DNA of 64,000 nt, taken from assembly GCA_010645155.1 (NCBI GenBank), contig JAAGOF010000231.1, positions 110,129 through 174,128 of the forward strand. Direction: 5' to 3'. The notes under the pieces were generated by a model. The model was given only the letters and a program-made list of their open reading frames with translations. It did not search any database and was not told the origin of the DNA. Positions 1-12,120 of the stretch are shown here, in pieces; position 1 is the first letter of the stretch; the number at the start of each line of letters is the position of its first letter. A program made the position numbers and the translations under genes. Source of the stretch: Tigriopus japonicus. Its lineage: Eukaryota > Arthropoda > Copepoda > Harpacticoida > Harpacticidae.

Positions 1-715
1 ACATTCTTCCATTGGATATTGATTTTGTTTGGCACTAATTATGCTTTAAATCCACCACTAATTATAAAACAATTAGGTATGTACGATCAGCCATGGGATT
101 TTGCGCTATCAAAGCCATTTAAATTTTCAAGTGAAATTGGCGGCGCTGAATCAGCTGAAAATGAATCAAGCATGCTCGATGCTTTCCGAGGCTGCATTGC
201 AGGAAGCATTGACATCGATGCCATCAAGCCAGTCAGCTTGTTTTACATCACTACTCTGCACTTCGGCCTAGCTGACCAGCACAGATATGAGGATAAAAGG
301 GCTAGATTTCTCTAGATTTGGAATTGTTCACAACCTCTATGATAAAACAAGGATATCCAGAACTAGCCTAAGAGACCGAAAATACAATCTTTATCATTTT
401 ATGACTTTTTCTAAAACTTGCTATCTTCAATTTTTTGTTTTGCCCATTGCTGTTCCCGAAATTGTTACTTTCTCTGGTTTTTTTGCCAATTCAATTTGCT
501 TTCAAGGTGCTTTTTATGCCATTTTTGTCTTTTAACTAGTCATTGGTTCAAGATAAAAAAAAATTGTGTGGTTAATCCTATGAATTTGCCAGAAATTTGA
601 AACCCAATCAATGTTTGTCTATAAGGGTTTGTCCTTAAAGTTGGGATGCCTTGGGATTTTCAGGTAGATTTCCTTTGTACAGGCATGTAGCAATATGTGT
701 TTCCACTGCATTCCA
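1..715. other. No gene; hAT-like repeat fragment inside
   Basis: I see no supportable gene here. The small open frames lack recognisable domains. Roughly 150-265 is a diverged copy, in opposite orientation, of the sequence at 9372-9480. Both copies carry the stretch GCATCGATGCCATCAAGCC (or a one-base variant) and reach a terminus resembling TAGTGATGTAAA, which looks like a hAT transposon end. Confidence 0.5.
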
Positions 716-3077
716 TTACAGGCTCAAACGGAAAAAATGGCACTGAAGACTGAGAACCACAGATGGTCTGTGCTGAAAACTGGCAACATTGCATTGAATT
801 CTTTCTTTAATGGTGGTGGCTATGTCGTTTGAAAAGCCCGGCCAGAACACTGTTTGACGCGCGTGCCGTTTGGTCTTTTCAATCCCCTGGTGAGAGGAGT
901 GAAGCCGGCGAAGCACGTCTTGCACAGCTGAGGGGGGAATCACAATTCGACAGCCACACAGCACCAAATCGCCGTCGACGGAGAGTTCGTCTCGCATCTT
1001 GGAGAAACGACGGACGTACTGCTGATTGGCGGAAACGCTTGAAAATCCGTCCAAAACAGCCTGACGCAAAAACGCGTAATCGGCGTCATTTCGGGCTTGA
1101 AGGCCGAGATTCTCAACCACGAGATCTCCGGACACGCGGTGGATCGCATCGGTGACGAGGGTACCGATGGCGAGGTCGCACGCGTCGTCTTTTCCGGATT
1201 GATCGGGGTCTGAGACGGGAGCTCTGGACAAAGCGTCGGGGATGCAGTGGTCGCGTCCGCGTTTCCAATCCACCGTGAACGAGTAAGTTAATAACTTGGC
1301 CTGATAATTTTGAACACGAGGATTGTCAATGGCGTCGATCGAGAACTTGTTGAATAAGGACACCAGAGACTTTTGGTCGGTGAGCACCGTGAAGTGGGGC
1401 AATCCGGACAAAAAGATCTTGCACTTGTTGATGGCCCACCAGATGGCCAAGGCCTCGAGTTCAACAACCGCGTAACGAGTTTTGGGGTCCCGAAGAAATC
1501 GGCTGTCACATTGGATGAGTTGCCAATGATCACCGTCCTTTTGCTTTTGTAGGAGGGCGAATCCCAATCCGTTCAACTTTGAGGCGTCGGTCATGAGCGT
1601 GGTTTCCGCCCGTGGATTGAACATGGCCAGGACGGGAGGTGAGGTCAGCGCCTTTTTGGTGGCCTCAAAAGCCACGGTGTGATCGGGAAGCCAGTCATAC
1701 TCGTTTTTCTTCTTCAATAGATCACGAAGAGGGCCGGCTGCACTTGACACGGAGGAGCTGAAACTGCCCAACTGGTTCACTAAGCCCATGAATGACCGGA
1801 GGTCGGTGATTGTGGTGGGCAACGGAAAGTTTGCGATGGCCAATATTCTCCGATCGTCCACTCTGATCGAGTTCCGAGCGATGTGGTAACCCACGAAATG
1901 GATGGAAGTTATCCATGGATGGGCGCATAACCTTGACTTTTCTTTGTTCACCGTCAAGTTATGTTTGGCACACCGCTCCAATGTGTCACACACGAGGGAG
2001 ACGAAAAGTGGAACGACCCATTCTCATATCGTCAATCACTTTGTTGACGGGTAAGCCATCGATAGCAACATCACCTCTGTACGAATATAAATTTCCGGTA
2101 AAGATGAATCCCATAGGAGCGCGAAAGAATTTGTAGCGGCCAAATGGTGTGATGAAAGTCGTGAGATGTTGCGAGTCTTCATGGAGAGGCATCTGCCAAT
2201 AGCCCTTCACAAGGTCTAGTTTGGCAAAGTAGGCATCGTCTTGATTGAAGCCGGAAATGGCCTCAGCCGGAGTTTTGGTGGGGTGAGATGAACGGATTAC
2301 TTGGGCGTTCAACTTAGTCAGGTCGACGCAAAACCTGGGATTACCATTAGGTTTTGGAACGATGACCACAGGATGGCACCATTCCGATGGCTCGTTACCC
2401 ACGCCTTTGGTAATGCCTCTTTCTTCCATGTACGTGATTTCGCTTTTCACGGAATCTCGCATCGAATAGGGAATTGGTCGAGCGGCATGAACGGCAAAAG
2501 GCTGATATCCCTCCTTCAGACGTATCTTCATGGACTCACCAACGATCTCACCTTTCATCGGACGAAGTTCGACGGAATCGTCGAAGACAATGGCATAAGC
2601 GGAATGCAATTTAGTCTCCACAGACCGAAAATCTTCCAAATCCGTCGTATGCTCTGGAAGTGATTGAATCCACTCTTGTCTTTCAGGCCAAAGAGGACGT
2701 GAAGACGGGGATTGGTTTTCGTTGGCCGATCGTTCGATTCCAAGGACTATTGCGGTTGGAGTGGTCATGGGTTTTGGAAAGGCGGCACAGATGATGTTCA
2801 GAAGCCGGCATGTATCTAGATCCAAGTAAAAATCCTTGACGTTTTCGCACACTGCGATCAAGATTTCCTTGGCCACGTTTTCACCTATTGAAATTGTAGC
2901 GTGGAAAGAACCTCTTTGAGTCAGGATTGAACCATCCACCGAAGTAATCCTGTTTTTGATCGGAGGACTGAGAGCAGTAAGTAGACCAGTCGAAGTGAAT
3001 AGACTAATCCCCATAACGGAAATCTCAGCTCCTGTATCAGGAATCGCTTGGACCAAAAACGTTTTCCCGTTGTCCAC
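716..3077 (-). pseudogene. gypsy pol remnant (PR-RT-RNase H-partial IN)
   Basis: Two overlapping frames cover this region. The first (3077-1986) has a retropepsin motif, IPDTGAEISVMG, then reverse transcriptase with HPVVIVPKPNGNPRFCVDL, AKLDLVKGYWQ (motif A) and a degraded active-site box VIDDM. The second (1993-716) carries the RT thumb with HFVGYHI, RNase H with acidic positions in LMTDASKLNGLG, VELEALAIWWA and VLTDQKSLV, and the start of the integrase zinc finger (HSSHQGIEKTKRHA, then WPGF). The frame change at about 1990 lies right after the RT active site. The integrase DDE core is absent. It is probably inactive. Confidence 0.88.
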
Positions 3078-4391
3078 TCATGTTCACTAGAAGAGTTGGA
3101 CACGCTTTCCCCACTGAACACAGGCGAGTTGTCTCCACCTTGATACCGCTTGATACTGGCGGATGATTTGGAGGAGCTACGACACACGGAAGAGTAATGT
3201 CCCTTTTTAATGCAGGAGGAGCAAACCTTATCCTTCGCGGGACACTCTTGTTTGGGGTGGCGTTGGCCACCACAAGAATAACATGATTCGGATGGGCATT
3301 CGTCCTTCCTGTCCTCCCTTCTCCTCTGGAATGTCTTCACAGACGACGGCGGTGGCGGCGACATTTTTGGGCTCGAGTGTCCAAACTTTCGAGCTGAATA
3401 GCTCGATTTCTTGGTAGCTTGAACCGAAAGATTCCCCAATGAAGGAGATTCGTGGCAAGGCAAATGCCTTGCGCCGTTACGGGCCGTTTCCAACGTGAGG
3501 ATCATCAGACGGGCTGCTTCGAAAGTTTGAGGGTTCTCTTCCAGAAGTTTGGCCCGGTCTCTCTCGCTCCTCATCGCTTGGATCAAGATGCTAATATGAA
3601 GGTGATCTTCGGTTAAATTGGCTGTATCCGCAAATTCTCCAAGTTCTTTAATCTCGTTACAGATGCTTGAATAATCCTGGCCCTCCTTTTGCCTTAGAGA
3701 GGAAATCCTTCAAGTCTACGTGTCGATTTTGGAGACTTCGGAGATGGAGGGTGATGGCATCGAGGATCTCATCCACAGATCGTCCAGTATTGGCCTTAAT
3801 ACCCAAGGAATGCTCAATAATGCGAAAAAATCCCGGTGAGCAACATTGCCAGAACACGGATCGGATACTTGTGTGGTCTGAGGACGTAAAGAGAGGGACA
3901 TGAGACGGGCGTAATTTTCCTATGTTGGTCTCCATTTTAGGAAAGCTCTCAGGTCGATATCCTCCTGAAGAGTTTCCGGCAGATTGACGGAGAGTTTAGG
4001 AAGTCCGTGACTTGAACGGTTTAAATCGCCAGCTCCAGGAACGTGGATCGGAGAAGGCGTGGGCTCCTGAGCCTTGTCAAAATGCCATGACTTTGGTTTG
4101 AAACGAAATGAAGGAGTCCTCATACTCTGCCAAATCGATCTCATCCGAGTCCTTTGGCTCCGAAAATAGACTTGTCATGACTAATTCGTCCGCACCAGCA
4201 TACTTTTCCAAAGCAATCTCCCATTTCTTCAAGATCAACTCTAACGGAGTTTGGTTCTCACCGATCTTGTGAATTTTGGAGTAACTCGCGGCCTTGTTCC
4301 TTTGCCTGGTGACGGTACCTTTGAGGGCAATCCGAGTACGAATCAGTTTGGTGATAGCCTCACGGGGATCCTCGAATTCGTGTTTGGACAT
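2921..4391 (-). pseudogene. gypsy gag remnant with two CCHC zinc knuckles
   Basis: This is the capsid/nucleocapsid part of the gypsy element, split over at least four overlapping frames (4391-4077, 4144-3920, 3935-3657 and 3586-2921), so it is frameshifted. The 3586-2921 piece has two successive zinc knuckles of the form C-x2-C-x4-H-x4-C, CYSCGGQRHPKQEC and CSSCIKKGHYSSVC, preceded by a basic, Ser/Pro-rich stretch. Such knuckles bind the RNA genome in retroelement nucleocapsids. The upstream pieces are charged and helix-rich but diverged. The frame then runs into the protease. Confidence 0.82.
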
Positions 4392-5486
4392 CTCGTTGAC
4401 CCAGTGATGATGATAGTAAAGTGATAGACCTCAGTGCAATCGTGGATGTGAAAAAGGACACGCACTCCCACCTCGGAATAATCCAACGATGTCGTCACAG
4501 ACGGTTTAAGTTTCAGGTAGGGCGGTCTTTAAATCCGCTGCGCCATGGAAGATGTGAACGGGTCGGTTTAATAAAGATGGCGCTTATCATTCAACTAACA
4601 TAACAATTTATTCAGGTGTAGTCTGGTCGGAGGTTAATGCCAAGGTGGCGATGAGGAAAAGAGTTGGTTGGAAGAGCAGAAATGTTCGCTATTGGAATCA
4701 GGGAAGAAGTCGATAGGAAGAAGGAAATAGATTGGATCATACCGTACATGTACTCCACTTTCAGGTGTACTTGCCTAGGCAAAATTTGTTGTATAATTGT
4801 ATAAGAAATTGTAGCCCTTAACATACTGATTTCAAAAAGAACTAAAACAAGTCATGGCAAATTATTAGACTACCATTCTTAATGCCCTCGTTATTTGTTA
4901 TATTTCTTTGTTTCCGTGCATAGTCCTGAACATAAATTGCAAGCTGTAATTCTGGGTCTTGTGGTGGGTAGGAAGGTCAAAGGAAAAGAATCTCTAAAGT
5001 CAATCTTTCGCAAAAATCGATCGAGACACGAAGAAAACAATGCAAAGCACTCTTACTGCTAACCTTTTTTGTGTGTTGTATGTTTATGTCAGTTTCTGAC
5101 ATTTACTTCAAACACTTGTTAATCATTTTTCAACATGACATTAACATTCCATCACATCACTAAATCTGCTTTTAGTTAAACCAAAGGACAGTATTACATA
5201 GAGTAAGATAAGCCGAGGGCTCGTGGAGAGCCCGTTACCACATCCTTGGCAGATCCCTAAACTAAACAATGTGAAAGTTTTTGAAGTCCCCAAAAAAAAA
5301 TTCGATGTACATTTGTCCTTAAAAAGAAGGCTCCCGCCGTATCAAAATGGGTCCTGATTTGTGTTGTTGAGTTTGTCACAAGTTGCCTGAAAGTTGGGTT
5401 TTTGAGCAATACATATTAGTACATACAAGCTATCGAGACGTCATCTGCAGGCCTAAAGATAAAACACTTGAGGAAGCTCTCTATGC
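4392..5486. other. No gene; interspersed repeat at its end
   Basis: No coding signal was found. This may contain the untranslated 5' part of the gypsy element, but I cannot see an LTR. The last 210 bp are a repeat shared with 53255-53468. Confidence 0.4.
5265..5480 (+). repeat. Interspersed repeat, copy A
   Basis: This is a same-orientation, diverged copy of 53255-53468. Shared blocks in order are TTTTTGAAGTCCCC, ACATTTGTCCTTA, TCAAAATGGGTCCTG, ATTAGTACATAC and CGTCATCTGCA. Copy A lies directly upstream of the LINE body, so it might be part of that element or simply a neighbour. I do not recognise the family. Confidence 0.7.
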
Positions 5487-7500
5487 TTGAATTTAAAATT
5501 TTGCTACATAAATGAAAGTGACTCCCTCCCACATGATTCAAATCCATATGTTGTAGCCAGCCTCCAAAGCAAATTGGATGTGGTCCAATCAAAAATTAGG
5601 GCCTCCATTGATTCCGATCAATTAGAGAAGGAAAGTAGAGTGATCCAGGAGGTTAAGGCTAATCCAAAGGCGTTTTTGTCGTTTGCAAATACGAAGAGAA
5701 AAATGAAGCATCCTTTAAGACCTTTTGAGGTCGGCGGTAAAACCGTCAATGATAGTGAGGTTATGGCCAATATGCTTGGAGATCAGTTCTCAAGTGTATT
5801 TTCAATTCCAAAAAGGGTAGACAGAGTAGACCATGAGCGCAGCAATGTTCTTGATGAGACTGGCATTGATAGTCAGGATAATCAGTTGGAGGATCTGGTA
5901 GTAACAGATCAAGATGCTTTTGAGGCCATCAAGAGCTGAAAGCTCTCGAGTTCTCCTGGACCTGATGGTGTGACATCTCAGTTTCTGATGAAATGCTCAC
6001 ATATTCTTGCACCAGTTTTCTCCTACTTGATGCGTTGCATCTTAGATCAGGGCAAGTTTCCCTCTTCTCTAAAAGTAGCTCATGTCGTTCCAATTTATAA
6101 GGGCGGAGATCAGTCACTCCCTAGTAATTATAGGCCCATTTCTTTGACCTCCTATGTTACAAAGGTTTTTGAGAAGATTATGAAGTCCAAGCTTGTATAT
6201 TATTTGGAAGTCCATGATCTAATTCCTTCTGGACAGCATGGGTTTCGAACTCATTTTAGTACAGTAACGCAATTGGTTGACCACATCGAGCAGATCATTG
6301 AGGGGCTTGAAAGTCACGAGTCAGTTGATGTAGTCTATCTTGACTTTGCCAGGGCCTTTGATAAGGTAGATCATAGTCTTTTGCTCGATCAACTCAGAGA
6401 GTTCGGGATCCAGGGTAAGGTTCTGAATTAGATTGGTAGTTTCATGAGTGATATGATGTCAAGTCAGGTGTTCCACAAGGTTCAATTTTAGGTCCACTCT
6501 TGTTTATTCTCTTTATTGCTCCTCTCCAGAAGTTTAGAACAAAAGCCAGTATTTCTTCATATGCTGATGACACAAAATTAGTTTGTGGAAGGAATGGCCA
6601 GGACCCCAAATGTTTACTTGAGGGCTTTAGAAAGTCTACTCTTGGGTTGGTCAAAGTAACATGGCATTGAACGGGATGAAATTCCGCACAATGACGTATG
6701 GGGCGTCAAAATTAGATGTTCCTCTCAAAGACAATGAAGGTTGTGATATTGAGCAGGTATCATCCATGAGAAATTTGGGAGTTGTCGTCCAAGATGATGG
6801 AAAGTTTGATGAGCATATCCAATTGAAAGTGGGGAAGGGATTTCAAACGTGCGGCTGGATCTATCGCACTTTCAAGTCCAGAGATAGTTTTACGATGCTA
6901 ACTAACTCTGTTCTAGTCGATTGTTCAGCCGCATCTTGAATATGCCTCACCCATTTAGGCTCCAATGAGTTCAGCAGGTTTGCAAAAGGTCGAGAAGGTC
7001 CTAAGATGTTTTACAAGGAACATCACAAGAATGAGAGGGCTCTCGTATTGGGAGAGGCTCCAGAAGTTTGGGCTGTTCAGTACTCAGAGAAGGTATGAAA
7101 GGTATCTGATACTGTATGTTTTCAAGAGCATTCAAGGGCTCTGTCCTAACCCAGGATTTGAGATCAGTTGTAGCGATCGTAAAGGTTTTACGTGCGCTCT
7201 GAGAGCACTTCCAAATCTAAAGGAATCAAGGCTAGTTCGAACAATGAAGTCCTCCTCTCTTCTTTATCGGGCTCCTTCATTGTTCAATTTGTTGCCTATT
7301 TGCCTTCGTCGGGAATATGTAGGAGCTGATCCTCTTACAGCATTTAAGGCAGGATTGGACAATTTTTTAAACACTATTCCTGACCAACCCAATATACAAG
7401 GGTTGTATAGATCTGCCAACAGTAACTCATTGGTAGATGAAATTTCATAAAATCATTAATTTTTGAAACTATATTAATGATTAACTTTATTTACAGGGAA
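5487..7500 (+). mobile_element. Degenerate non-LTR retrotransposon (CR1/Jockey-like LINE)
   Basis: The second ORF of a LINE is recognisable. It has reverse transcriptase with SSPGPDGV, KGGDQSLPSNYRPISLTS, VYLDFARAFDKVDHSLLL (motif A), GPLLFILF and the catalytic YADDTKL box near 6558. The C-terminal domain follows (7020-7450) and ends in a PLTAFKAGLDNFLN region typical of CR1/Jockey elements. It is broken by an in-frame TGA at 5937-5939, a TAG at 6429-6431, an apparent short deletion just after motif A, and a frame change before 6660. No endonuclease domain is visible, so it is 5' truncated or eroded. The 3' end lies in TTTACAGGGAAT near 7500, judged from the second copy at 31941-32143. Confidence 0.88.
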
Positions 7501-9371
7501 TCCCATTCCTTGTAGCGGTATTGAAAAATCCGCCCCCCCCCACACCACAAAAAAAGACTCTTCCGAACTTTTGAATCAGTATTTTGAATCAGTCTTGGAA
7601 TAAACTGATGCAACAAGAGACATGTTTTGTAGCAACTAAACCTAAAAACATAATAGTTTGTTTAATTGCACGTTTCCAAGTTCTTTTAGTTTTTGTACTT
7701 ACTCTGCAAACTCTTCAACATACAATATCCATGCCATTGGTCTTAAATACAACATTTTTCGATAATCTTCCCCTTGAACACTCGGGCCATTTTTTGGCAA
7801 GCCTAGCGTGCTAACGGCAGCAGGTCTGTAAATTGATACGGTAATCACTACCATAGGGCTTGGATAAAGTTGCTGTATTTTAGACCTTTTGTTGCAAAAA
7901 AAAAAATGTTACAAGTTGCTATTTTCTGGCCTAAGAATATCAGTTTTTTCATAAAATGTCAAATTCGGCCAAATTTTTGTTTCATTAGATGAGAGGAACT
8001 CCAGGCCTAAGTTAAAGACGACCTTTGGTGGAAATTATTCATCATACCATTTAAGATTTGATTTAGATGTGAATATTGTTTCATTAGCATTTCTAATTCT
8101 TTACTAAGCAATCCCAATGTAATTTCGAATGTTCGCGAAATAAACAAAAAGTTGTCGAGGTTTCCCAATTGATGACCTTTGGCTACCCGCACTTTGTCGA
8201 TAAACAATCAACGCTCATGGATTTCTGGATTAGCTCAAAACCAGGAAATCACTCTCATTTTCTACAGCCCTTATACGTCTTTTCTTTCTTGTCCCATCTG
8301 AAGATTTTGATTTGTTCGCGAAAACCTCTACTCAAGGGCAACTAAAAGTTGCAGAAATTTTGAAGCGATAGTTCGACGACTGGACAACATTTAACCCGAA
8401 ATTACCTGTACTGCTTGAGGGTCCAATGAAGTGGAAAGTTAACTTGGAAGTGATTGGTCAACAAAGACACAGCATCGCCAGAACTTCCACGTTTGGAAAC
8501 CAATTCTTCGGGGCGAGTTTTTAATATATCAGGTCGGCGGTCTGCTCGGCCTCTCGATGATCCCCTGCCTAGAGATAATGTTGAATCAGCACCACCTAAA
8601 AATGAAGGACAGTATCAACATATTTTCCCCGAAACCTCTTGGCGCACAGATACAAGATCTGTCACGATTAAAAAAAACTGGTGGCAGAATGCGTACCATT
8701 GGTGTGAAGTACTGTATCAAACTAAAATCTATTCTTTTATATTTAATAAATAAGAATTACTAAGGACATGATAACATCTTACTCTGAAGGGTTCACTAAG
8801 AATATGTTAGTCCTTCTTGAAATAAGGACGTTAGGGCTACATTTTCACAATTTCGGTCATGATAATCTGCAAGGGACCCGGTCGAAAAAAGTAGTGATGG
8901 ACCGAAAGGGCTTTCGGCCGAAATTTCGGTTTCGCTTACCGAAACCGAAAGCAGACATGCTCTATAAAGGATGGAGTTAGACAACAAAATCTAAAAATGT
9001 TTGGTACAAAAACCTCTGAAATTTAAGTTTCCCGATTTTTCAAAATTTGCGACTACCCAGCATCGAACACATGATCAATTCAATTTTCAAGGTGGACTTA
9101 AAAAGCTCTCCATTCTCTTCAACAATCCCTCTAATGGTAAACTGTTGTAACAACATGAGTACAACCTTAACAAGCTTCAATTTGATACTTCTATCCCTAC
9201 TCTATATCCGAAATGAAATCCATGAAAGTAGGCATCTAGTGTTTCAATTTAAATTTAATTCCCTACTGCCTTGAGACGAAGAGTTTTGTGTGTAGCGGAG
9301 AGGACAGTTTTTTTGGACAAGCACTCTGGTCACCCTGACACTCAGTGCCCCTCTACATTAAGGTTACTATA
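7501..9371. other. No gene seen
   Basis: Low-complexity, AT-rich sequence with no supportable coding region. Around 8896-8955 there is a short imperfect inverted sequence rich in CCGAAA/TTTCGG, preceded by TAGTGATGGACCG. It may be the end of a hAT-type element, but the partner end was not found. Confidence 0.4.
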
Positions 9372-9480
9372 CACTAGTGATGTAAACCAAGCTGACTGGC
9401 TTGATGGCATCGATGCCAATGCTTCCTGCAATGCAGCCTCGGAAAACATCGAGCATTAAGGATGTGGCTTGATGCTGTTT
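9372..9480 (-). repeat. hAT-like repeat fragment, inverted relative to 150-265
   Basis: The reverse complement matches 150-265 over about 100 bp, sharing AATGCTCGATG, TTTCCGAGGCTGCATTGCAG and CATCGATGCCATCAAGCC. The outer end, TAGTGATGTAAACC, resembles a hAT terminal inverted repeat. Weaker similarity continues to about 9560. Confidence 0.6.
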
Positions 9481-9625
9481 TCAATCTTTTAGCTGTTGAT
9501 GCTAAGTCACAACACGATCTTGTATTGGAATGGAATCAGAATGGCATCAAGCTTTTTTGCTGATATGGGCCTCTGAACAAGGTCCTAAAGGTGACTGCCC
9601 CAGTGCTGTCTTATATTCCTTGGTT

Positions 9626-11377
9626 GAATGAATAAATAATTAAGAAGACAAAACATTTTTTTAGACTCTCGTTTGAGAATAAAACTTGATTTGTTGTGTA
9701 TTTGGATGTACTTAAGATATAAAACCACATGAATAACATCCAGCTGTGGCATGAGAATGCGATCTTGTCATTACTCAGCCACACTTGTCACACACATTGA
9801 AAGGTTAACCAATCGCAGGCATGCCACTTTTCCCCATTAATAACTTTTTGCTTTGCCAATTCACTTGACTTCTTCATCCTGGCAATTCAAATGTTTAGCT
9901 TGTCCCATACAAATGTATTGTATCATTTCTTATTTGCAATGTGTTTCATGATTTTAAGATTTTTGTCACCTCATTGTCCAAGTCTTCTTAACAAAAAGTA
10001 TATTTGGCTCAAGATATCAAAAATTTGGCAAAGCTATCATCAGACCACAAGAACGTGTATCCCATTTGTACCTTAAAATACTTTCGAGTGACAAAGTTAC
10101 GAATTCATATCCATCACCTTGACTTGGCCTTTGCAACGTGAATTTTGATTTCACCTTTAAGCTTTTTTCATCAATCAATTTGCATCATATGTTCCTCAAA
10201 ACCAGGTTTCTAAAAGATTGAAGTGCTACTGGCTACTGCTGTTACATCAGGAAATATCCGTAGCAAAATATGGCATGGGAGACAATGCAAATAAACATAG
10301 TTGAACCCATATTGGATACATACATTTTGATTTCCGAAATTTTCGTTGTTTATTTCATATTTCAAATGCCTGTAGTAGTATTACCGATGAAAGGAAAATA
10401 AAGAACAAAAATAGTGAGCATGACTGGTGAACCACATACAGTGCACGTACAGATGTTAGTTGGTAAATATTATATGTATTCCTACTAAATGTTAGAGAAT
10501 GGTAACTATCTAAAACTTCTCGACAGATGTAGCGTTTGTAGATTGCATTCAAAGATTGAGTGGCGCCACCAGAACGATGAAGCGATCGAGAGGATCAATT
10601 CGTGAAGTGACGGGGGGTAATACTACCACAGGCATTTGAAATATGAAATAAACAATGAAAATTTCGGAAATCAAAATGTATGTATCCAATATAGGTTCAA
10701 CTATGTTTATTTGCATTGTCTCCCATGCCATATTTTGCTACGGATATTTCCTGATGTAACAGCAGTAGCCAGTAGCACTTCAATCTTTTAGAAACCTGGT
10801 TTTGAGGAACATATGATGCAAATTGATTGATGCAAAAGCTTAAAGGTGAAATCAAAATTCACGTTGCAAAGGCCAAGTCAATTGACAACATGGTGATGGA
10901 TATGAATTCGTAACTTTGTCACTCGAAAGTATTATAAGGTACGAATGGGATAAACGTTCTTGTGGTCTGATGATAGCTTTGCCAAATTTATGATATCTTG
11001 AGCCAAATATACTTTTTGTTAAGAAGACTTGGACAATAAAATGACAAACATCTTAAAATCATGAAACACATTGCAAATAAGAAATGATACAATACACTTG
11101 TATGGGACAAGCTAAACATTTGAATTGCCAAGATGAAGAAGTCAAGTGAATTGGCAAAGCAAAAAGTTATTAATGGGGAAAAGTGGCATGCCTGCGATTG
11201 GTAAACCTTTCAATGTATGTGACAAGTGTGGCTGAGTAATGACGAGATCGCATTCTCATGCCACAGCTGGATGTTATTCATGTGATTTTATATCTTAAAT
11301 ACGTCCAAATACACAACAAATCAAGTTTTATTCTCAAACGAGAGTCTAAAAAAAACATTTTGTCTTCTTAATCATTC
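9626..11377. repeat. 1.75-kb inverted repeat (foldback-type or inverted duplication)
   Basis: The left arm (9626-10384, about 759 bp) is nearly the reverse complement of the right arm (10617-11377, about 761 bp), with a 232-bp spacer. Paired landmarks are ATTAAGAAGACAAAA near 9640 with TTTTGTCTTCTTAAT near 11360, and TTTCATATTTCAAATGCC near 10355 with its complement near 10640. Differences are scattered single bases and small indels, one of them 8 bp near the outer ends. No transposase and no target-site duplication were found. It could be a foldback transposon or a local inverted duplication. Confidence 0.85.
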
Positions 11378-11689
11378 GTATTAATTTTTTTGAATTATCA
11401 ATACAAAAAACTACCAAGTTTATATTATATCTAAAAGGCTGGTCAACACATGACACATTTTGGCTAGATTATTTGTCAGATGTTCCGGAAATGTTTGGTG
11501 TTTGCCAAATGTTTCCTTTTTGTTGCTTTTACGTGAACGTGCAGTTTGTCGAATACTTTTCCCCGTGGCCAAAGTGTTGCCCATTTTTTTCAAATTGTTT
11601 CAGACTGGCAATGCCAAATACTGTTTGAAAACCAGTCACCCTTAGCAGAGTCCCGTAATTTAGAAAGTGAATACTTCAATCCCTCTAAA

Positions 11690-12120
11690 ATAGTTCAAGG
11701 TTCTGCTGTGATTATAGGGGGAGCTGCTCTCTTCAGTCGAGAGTTGCGCAAAATGTACTTCTCAGAGGGAGCCACCTGAAATTAGAGTCAAAAAAAGCGA
11801 GCCAATTTGAAAGCGACCGTGTTTCCAGTCCGTGTGCATTAGTGTGCGTGCGTTCGAGCGAGCGTTCTTTGATGGAGATTTTCGAAAAAAGCCAAATGGA
11901 GGAATGATTATGCTTTAAGAAAGCAGAATGCACGAGCAATTTCTATTTTGTTTCAGTTTCTCCAAAAATTTTGTTACACTGATTTGAATACAATTGTTTC
12001 ATTCCATTCAACTCTAATCAAATACGTAAAATCTATTCGATTAAGGCAAAGCCGTCACGCTCTTGAGTGATCAAAATGACACCTCGCGGGGTTAACAAGT
12101 CATAATTTGAAGCTAAGTGA
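11690..12120 (+). repeat. Interspersed repeat, copy A
   Basis: This is a diverged direct copy of 34745-35030. Shared landmarks in order are GTTCAAGGTTCTG, AAAAAAGCCAAAT, ATCTATTCGAT, AGGCAAAGCCG and GATCAAAATGACACCTCGCG. Copy A carries about 110 bp of extra sequence near 11730-11870. A lone piece of the same unit (GATCAAAATGACACCTCGCG) also appears near 33037. Family unknown. Confidence 0.7.

Larger units (their letters stand above)
716..4391 (-). mobile_element. Degenerate Ty3/gypsy retrotransposon (gag-pol)
   Basis: Read on the minus strand, this gives gag, two zinc knuckles, aspartic protease, reverse transcriptase, RNase H and the start of integrase, in the canonical Ty3/gypsy order. The reading frame changes several times, so no intact polyprotein remains. 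The similarity stops within the integrase zinc-binding region near 716, so the integrase core is missing. I found no flanking LTR pair or target-site duplication, which suggests a truncated, old copy. Confidence 0.88.

Noticed and set aside
1288..1533. Additional minus-strand proteins inside the gypsy pol region
   Set aside because: Out-of-frame shadows of the RNase H coding sequence.
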